Below, piece after piece: positions 62,250 through 64,000 of a stretch of 64,000 nt of DNA. Position numbers and translations under genes: made by a program. Position 1 is the first letter of the stretch. Each line of letters opens with the position of its first letter. This DNA is from Hyaloraphidium curvatum (Eukaryota > Monoblepharomycota > Hyaloraphidiomycetes > Hyaloraphidiales > Hyaloraphidiaceae): assembly GCA_025558095.1 (NCBI GenBank), contig JAIVFI010000037.1:310001-374000 (forward strand). Reading direction: 5' to 3'. Under the pieces are notes generated by a model, which was not told the DNA's origin, searched no databases, and saw only the letters and a list, made by a program, of their open reading frames with translations.

Positions 62250-63299
62250 GTTGGGGCGGCACGTGCGCGCGCGGCGTGCGGAGTTTGCGGGCCGCGGCGG
62301 CGCGGCGGCGGGGCGGTCGCGCGCGGGGAGGTCTGCCGGGGCGGCGGCCGGGCCCTGCGGTGGCGGCGGAGGGCGCACGGAGCCGGGGGGGCCGGAGATC
62401 CGGGGCGGGGATACTGTGTTGACGTCGAGGGCGCGTGCTGTATTGAACCGCCGCCCTGTGACTCGATGGAATGAAACGACCTGCTACGGCAGATCCAAGC
62501 AAAGACTGGCCGCTGAGGTGCCTTTCTACCTGCTTGGCTCGGGAGACAGGAAGGAATGGCGCTTGGCTTGCCCTGGGGCCGCCGTCGTGTGCCTGGCCTC
62601 CCAAACTGGGTCTTTCACATGTTGGGACCCGTCCAGGCACTCGTCCGAGGCTGAGCCCGTTGGCGGTCGGCAGGATACCCGTTCGGTCGATTTTGGAAAG
62701 CATCCCGGCGGCCTGCATGTAGATCACGCCCGAGGATCGCCGGAACGAGCGTTTCCTCGGGATGGCGGACAGCGACCTGCTCCGAACCCTCAGTCCCTCG
62801 AAACAGCCTATGGGCCCAGGTCCCAAGCGCCCCCATTCGCGACATCAAAACCACCCGGCGCGAGCCTAGCCGGATTCCCCGTAGCTCAAGCGTCTTGATC
62901 CCCCGTCACTCCGTTTCGACGACGGTGTTGGGCAGGGACCGTCCACGATCTCACTCTGCAAGCGCACCGGCGCCCCCGGCCTGGCTCCGCCTGCCCGCCG
63001 CCGCCTGCACGCTTGGACCTAGACATTGGACATCGCCCTTGCCGCCCTGCCAGAGACGGCCGTGGGCAGCTGGACCGAGTGGGAGATGGTCTGGGCCCCG
63101 GCCGTTGCCGTTTGTTGTATTGCCCGTGGCTGTGTATGTCTTCCCTGTTCGCCGATAGACCGCCCTCTGCCATTTCTGCCCTCTGCCCCGTCCGCTGGCT
63201 GCGTTGAGGCTCTTTCCCCGGAGCGGAGACGTACGCCATTGCATGTTGGAATCCGGGAGTGCCCGGCAAGCCGAGAAACGCCGCCAAGCGCAAGCGACC
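62250..63299. other. Intergenic region upstream of the Rieske-like gene
   Basis: About 1 kb with no convincing coding unit. The minus-strand frame of the Rieske-like gene continues to 62378 but from a GTG, so its ATG is placed at 62249. Other open frames (for example 62248-62898 plus) show no motif. Nothing else is seen. Confidence 0.5.
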
Positions 63300-63563
63300 A
63301 TGGCCTTCCCGACCGACAAGGAAATCGCCGCCGAGCTTCTGAGGGCCGAGACCGCCAAGATCAGGGAGTTCAAGGGCGACCCGGTAGCTAGGGCCTTCTA
63401 TAGCCTGTTCCCGAGCCAGTTCTTGCCGGCGGAGGAATACAAGCGTTTGGCCGACTGCTACCGCCGCCAACGACTGCTACACGCGCCGCCTCCCATCGGC
63501 GACATCGAGCAAGACGCAAACGAGAACGAGCCCACGCCCAAGCCCACTCCGCAGCGCCTTTGA
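63300..63563 (+). CDS. Small hypothetical protein (87 aa)
   Basis: ATG at 63300 opens an 87-aa frame: a charged helix-like start (FPTDKEIAAELLRAETAKIREF), a conserved-looking middle (ARAFYSLFPSQFLPAEEYKRLADCYRRQR) and a Pro/Asn/Glu-rich tail. I do not recognise it. In-frame Met codons at 63243 and further upstream could extend it. It may be an exon of a larger gene. It converges on the next gene. Confidence 0.45.
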   Translation: MAFPTDKEIAAELLRAETAKIREFKGDPVARAFYSLFPSQFLPAEEYKRLADCYRRQRLLHAPPPIGDIEQDANENEPTPKPTPQRL

Positions 63564-63576
63564 TAGAGATCTGATC

Positions 63577-63987
63577 TCACTCCACGACGGTGTTGCGCAA
63601 GGACTTCCAGACCGCCGTTTGCTGCCGCACGCCGACCGAGTTCACCGGCCTCAGCTCCCTGACAACGATCTTGGTGTGCGGGGGCCTGTTCCTCGCGCTG
63701 TCGAGCAAGCTGCGGGCAAACGAACGTCCGATAGCGGCTTCTTCCTCCTCGGGGTCTTCGTCTTCGTCGTCGGAGGATTCCATGCCCGCCAGACGCCGCA
63801 CTGAGATTTTCGGGGACAGGAGGACGAGCTCCCGCGGGAAGCATTCGGCCACGAGCTGCACGACCACGTACGGCGCCGGCTCGTTCACGACCACCAGGGG
63901 GAAGTGGGAGAGCCTGCCCAGGAGGCTGTGATGGTAGTGCGTCTGGTTGGGGTGTGACATCGAGACGCGCTCCACCGTCGCAAGCAT
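63577..63987 (-). CDS. Hypothetical protein, possibly partial
   Basis: A 136-codon minus-strand frame near the window end. The first part (HYHHSLLGRLSHFPLVVVNE and YVVVQLVAECFPRELVLL) looks folded. An acidic patch (DDEDEDPEEEE) follows, then a basic end. It could be the last exon of a gene that begins beyond 64000. No family recognised. Confidence 0.45.
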   Translation of the reverse strand: MLATVERVSMSHPNQTHYHHSLLGRLSHFPLVVVNEPAPYVVVQLVAECFPRELVLLSPKISVRRLAGMESSDDEDEDPEEEEAAIGRSFARSLLDSARNRPPHTKIVVRELRPVNSVGVRQQTAVWKSLRNTVVE

Positions 63988-64000
63988 GGGAGAGGCGAAA

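Noticed and set aside
1-64000. CRISPR arrays, rRNA genes, tRNA genes
   Set aside because: No spaced direct repeats and no conserved rRNA core were seen. No tRNA cloverleaf was recognised apart from the tRNA-like complement in the copia PBS, which is only an anticodon arm.

Overview
This window is eukaryotic nuclear DNA: GC-rich, gene-dense and rich in short spliceosomal introns. Introns I could fix by reading frame plus protein homology are mostly 44-92 nt, nearly all GT-AG. The gene set is nuclear: cullin-4, DHX16, RRN3, V-ATPase subunit F, a Mgm1-type mitochondrial dynamin, PUS7, MFSD1, an ABCC transporter. A Mgm1-like dynamin and a fungal-style Rieske-oxygenase relative hint at an opisthokont, perhaps an early-diverging fungus, but the sequence does not settle the organism and I give no species.

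Layout. (1) 1-15285 is a nest of retrotransposons. A tandem array of 2,011-bp units, each a rearranged LINE reverse-transcriptase segment, fills 1-5048. A better-preserved minus-strand LINE (5049-7536) follows. A Ty1/copia element with two apparently identical 216-bp LTRs (7537-14172) lies between that LINE's RT region and a LINE endonuclease fragment, so it seems to have landed inside a LINE. Older inverted LINE scraps run to 15285. (2) 15320-31027 is compact housekeeping: CUL4(-), DHX16(+), RRN3(-), V-ATPase F(+), MGM1(-), a short WDR91-like gene(+), PUS7(+), often with intergenic gaps of only about 50-150 bp, so neighbours share promoters. (3) 31028-44105 carries a GC-rich gene-poor kilobase, an orphan ubiquitin-protease C-terminal fragment, two secretory-pathway glycosyltransferases, a secreted alpha/beta-hydrolase, an ankyrin protein with a PP1-docking-like motif, and a secreted Cys-rich orphan. 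(4) 44106-60050 is transport- and metabolism-oriented: SulP-STAS transporter, six-domain gelsolin-like protein, MFSD1-like transporter, bacterial-type type III glutamine synthetase-like enzyme, a protein with two molybdate-binding Mop domains, and a long ABCC transporter. (5) 60051-64000 holds a Rieske-oxygenase relative that has lost its Rieske cluster ligands, and two small unassigned genes.

Most notable: a di-Mop protein and a GlnT-like glutamine synthetase, both of bacterial-looking families, both with introns, side by side; a Rieske-oxygenase homologue that keeps the mononuclear-iron triad but lacks the [2Fe-2S] ligands; a 5-nt microexon demanded by homology in the WDR91-like gene; and a copia element whose primer-binding site matches the anticodon arm of tRNA-Lys(CUU), implying half-tRNA priming. 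Exon boundaries given below come from hand splicing and no transcript evidence was available.
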